NCBI GenBank assembly: GCA_026954015.1
Contig: JAIXLP010000029.1
Coordinates: forward strand, 4,778-68,777
Source of the DNA: Burkholderiales bacterium
GTDB lineage: Bacteria; Pseudomonadota; Gammaproteobacteria; Burkholderiales; Burkholderiaceae_C
DNA: 64,000 bases
Direction of reading: 5' to 3'
The translations under genes and the position numbers were made by a program. This document shows positions 62,523 to 64,000 of this stretch, in pieces (position 1 is the stretch's first letter; every line of letters begins with the position of its first letter). A model generated the notes under the pieces. It made no database searches and had not been told where the DNA came from. It was given only the letters and a program-made list of their open reading frames with translations.

Positions 62523-63173
62523 CTACTTGCCGGCCGCGTTGGCCTGGTTGCGCGCGGCGAGCGCTGCGATCAGCCCGTCCACGCCCCTGGCGTTGATCTC
62601 GGAGGCGAACTGCGTGCGGTAGGTCTCCACCAGCCACACGCCGAGCACGTTCATGTTGTAGATCTTCCAGCCCGCGCCGTCGCCCGGGGTCTTTTCCAGG
62701 CGGTAGTCCAGTTGCAGCGGATCGCCGCGCCCCTGCACCTCGGTGCGCACGAGCACGTCCTTGTCGTCCACCGCCATGCGCAGCGGCCGCACGACCACCG
62801 TCTGGTCGGACACCTCGGCGAGCGCGCCCGCATAGGTGCGCACCAGCAACTGCTTGAATTCGTCCTGCAGGCGCTGCTGCTGCTCGGGCGTCGCGCGGCG
62901 CCAGCCCGGTCCGACGGCGGCGGCCGTCATGCGCCGGAAGTTCAGGTGCGGCAGGATGATCCTGTCCACGAGCGCCACCACCTTGCGCACGTCACCGGCC
63001 TTCACCGCGGGATCCTTGCGCACCGCGCCAAGCACCTCGTCGGACAGGCGCTTGATCATCGCGTCGGGCGCCTCGTCAGCGGCCACGGCCCACGGCACGG
63101 CCACCGCCGTGAACACCGCCGCACTGCCTTGCAGCAGCCCGCGGCGACGGTACATGAACGCCTGCTTCATCAT
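62523..63173 (-). CDS. mlaC: phospholipid-binding periplasmic protein MlaC
   Basis: Carries phospholipids between the outer-membrane MlaA and the inner-membrane MlaFEDB complex. 216 residues with a signal peptide (YRRRGLLQGSAAVFTAVAVPWAVAA, quoted in parts YRRRGLLQGSA, AVFTAVAVPWAVAA) whose RRRGLL start resembles a Tat motif, then LNFRRMTAAAVGPGWRRAT and YNMNVLGVWLVETYR, both typical of the family. The start overlaps mlaA by one base. Confidence 0.94.
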   Translation of the reverse strand: MMKQAFMYRRRGLLQGSAAVFTAVAVPWAVAADEAPDAMIKRLSDEVLGAVRKDPAVKAGDVRKVVALVDRIILPHLNFRRMTAAAVGPGWRRATPEQQQRLQDEFKQLLVRTYAGALAEVSDQTVVVRPLRMAVDDKDVLVRTEVQGRGDPLQLDYRLEKTPGDGAGWKIYNMNVLGVWLVETYRTQFASEINARGVDGLIAALAARNQANAAGK

Positions 63174-63916
63174 CAGTAATCCTCCGGCAGCTTGCCATCA
63201 TCGTCACCGCCCGCGCCGTCCGCCGGGCTGCCGTGCAGGCCCAGATAAACGTCGCGCGTGAACGCATACGCATCGAGCGCTGCGGCATCGCGCACCGCCG
63301 TCGCTCCGAGCAGGCGACTGCGCCGATCGACGAAGCGCAGCGCGTACAGGCTGTTGCGCAGCGACACCGGGTCGGCATGCCACGCCAGATCGCCCCAGGT
63401 GTCCACCGGCAGCGCCACGGTATCACGCACCGTCGAGGGGCCGAGCAGCGGCAGCACCAGGTACGGCCCCGTGGGGATGCCCCAGTACGCCAGCGTCCGC
63501 CCGAAATCCTGCTTATGCTGCGGCACGCGCGCCTCGGTAGCCACGTCGAACAGCCCGCCGATGCCAAAGAAGGTGTTCATGCCAAAGCGCACCACGCTTT
63601 CAGCCGCCGCCTGCCCCTGCAACTGCAGAGCGTTGTTCACCGCCGACCACGCATCGCCCAGGTTGGCGAAGAAATTGCCGACCCCCGCGCGCACGGGCCA
63701 GGGCAGCACGTCGCGGTACACCGTCGCCACGGGCGTGAGCACGACCTTGTCCACCCCGTCGTTGAATCGCGTCATCGCGCGGTTGTAGGGCTCGAACGGG
63801 TCTCGCGGGTGCGCTCCCGGGCCGCTTGCGCACCCCGCGAGCAGCGCCAGGGTCAGCGCCGCACCCGCCCAGCGGGTGCCACACCCATGAGAAATTGCAC
63901 CAGATCGCATGTCCAT
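63173..63916 (-). CDS. mlaA: outer-membrane lipoprotein MlaA (VacJ)
   Basis: Removes misplaced phospholipid from the outer leaflet. 247 residues. Lipoprotein signal with lipobox LLAGC near residue 29, then DPFEPYNRAMTRFNDGVD, the family start, with NLGDAWSAVNNALQLQ and YLVLPLLGPSTVRDT as further MlaA motifs. Cotranscribed with mlaC and mlaD. Confidence 0.95.
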   Translation of the reverse strand: MDMRSGAISHGCGTRWAGAALTLALLAGCASGPGAHPRDPFEPYNRAMTRFNDGVDKVVLTPVATVYRDVLPWPVRAGVGNFFANLGDAWSAVNNALQLQGQAAAESVVRFGMNTFFGIGGLFDVATEARVPQHKQDFGRTLAYWGIPTGPYLVLPLLGPSTVRDTVALPVDTWGDLAWHADPVSLRNSLYALRFVDRRSRLLGATAVRDAAALDAYAFTRDVYLGLHGSPADGAGGDDDGKLPEDY

Positions 63917-63918
63917 CG

Positions 63919-64000
63919 TTATTTCTTGTTTGCTGGCGCCGTGCCACCCTCGGCCGCCTTGCCGTAGAGGAACTGCCCGATCAGATTTTCCAGCACCACG
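63919..64000 (-). CDS. mlaD: MlaD, C-terminal end (cut by the window edge)
   Basis: Only the last 26 codons are inside: VLENLIGQFLYGKAAE, then a short Gly/Ala/Lys tail and stop. This is the C-terminus of MlaD, the MCE-domain subunit of the phospholipid transporter. The stop lies 2 bp before the mlaA start. Confidence 0.85.
   Translation of the reverse strand, partial: VVLENLIGQFLYGKAAEGGTAPANKK

Overview
The window looks like chromosome of a GC-rich betaproteobacterium, most likely Comamonadaceae (Acidovorax/Alicycliphilus/Diaphorobacter-like). This rests on the gene order mla - ABC exporter - ibaG - murA - his - tatABC - mscL - petABC - sspAB, on the short-form HisG, and on a dispersed palindromic repeat that I associate with this family. 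The genus is an inference. LAYOUT. (1) 1-7.7 kb, core, plus strand: the 3' part of pilY1, a type IV pilin, ribD, ribE, ppiD and tRNA-His. (2) 7.7-34.7 kb: an accessory island between tRNA-His and tRNA-Val. (3) 34.7-64 kb, core, mostly minus strand: tRNA-Val, hupB, pgsA, uvrC, tRNA-Thr, sspB, sspA, petCBA, mscL (+), pdxA, a Nif3-like gene, a DegS-type protease (+), tatCBA, hinT, a patatin gene, a DUF4870-type gene, hisEIFAHBC, gor, benE (+), hisD, hisG, murA, ibaG, an ABC-2 exporter and mlaBCAD, with mlaD cut by the window edge. ISLAND. Its right part is a mobile-element backbone on the minus strand: a truncated tyrosine integrase, BrnT/BrnA toxin-antitoxin, a HigA-like antidote protein, an unknown gene, an AlpA-like regulator, a Toprim primase and a DUF3987 protein, then small genes. 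From the primase down, seven genes overlap stop-to-start without a gap. The primase is split by an IS2-like element; removing the element and one copy of a 3-bp duplication restores its frame exactly. The left part is anti-phage-type cargo on the minus strand: a 1769-aa DEAD helicase with a DUF1998-type C-terminus, a 962-aa SNF2 helicase resembling DrmD, and a large Eco57I-like N6-adenine methylase. Together they look like a compact DISARM-like system in which the two roles of DrmA and DrmB sit in one polypeptide and no phospholipase-D protein (DrmC) is seen. A Phd/VapC-type toxin-antitoxin pair lies antisense inside this cassette. The methylase has lost its C-terminus to an IS3-family element with no target duplication, and unrelated sequence lies beyond it, which suggests an IS-associated deletion. 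Past that lies an unrecognised 822-aa protein with two hydrophobic blocks flanking a PD-(D/E)XK-like motif set, the best candidate here for an undescribed effector. HOW IT FITS. The core is housekeeping: histidine and riboflavin synthesis, the bc1 complex, Tat export and outer-membrane lipid asymmetry. The island resembles a satellite-type or integrative element that delivered defence genes next to tRNA genes and then decayed, since its integrase and primase are both broken.
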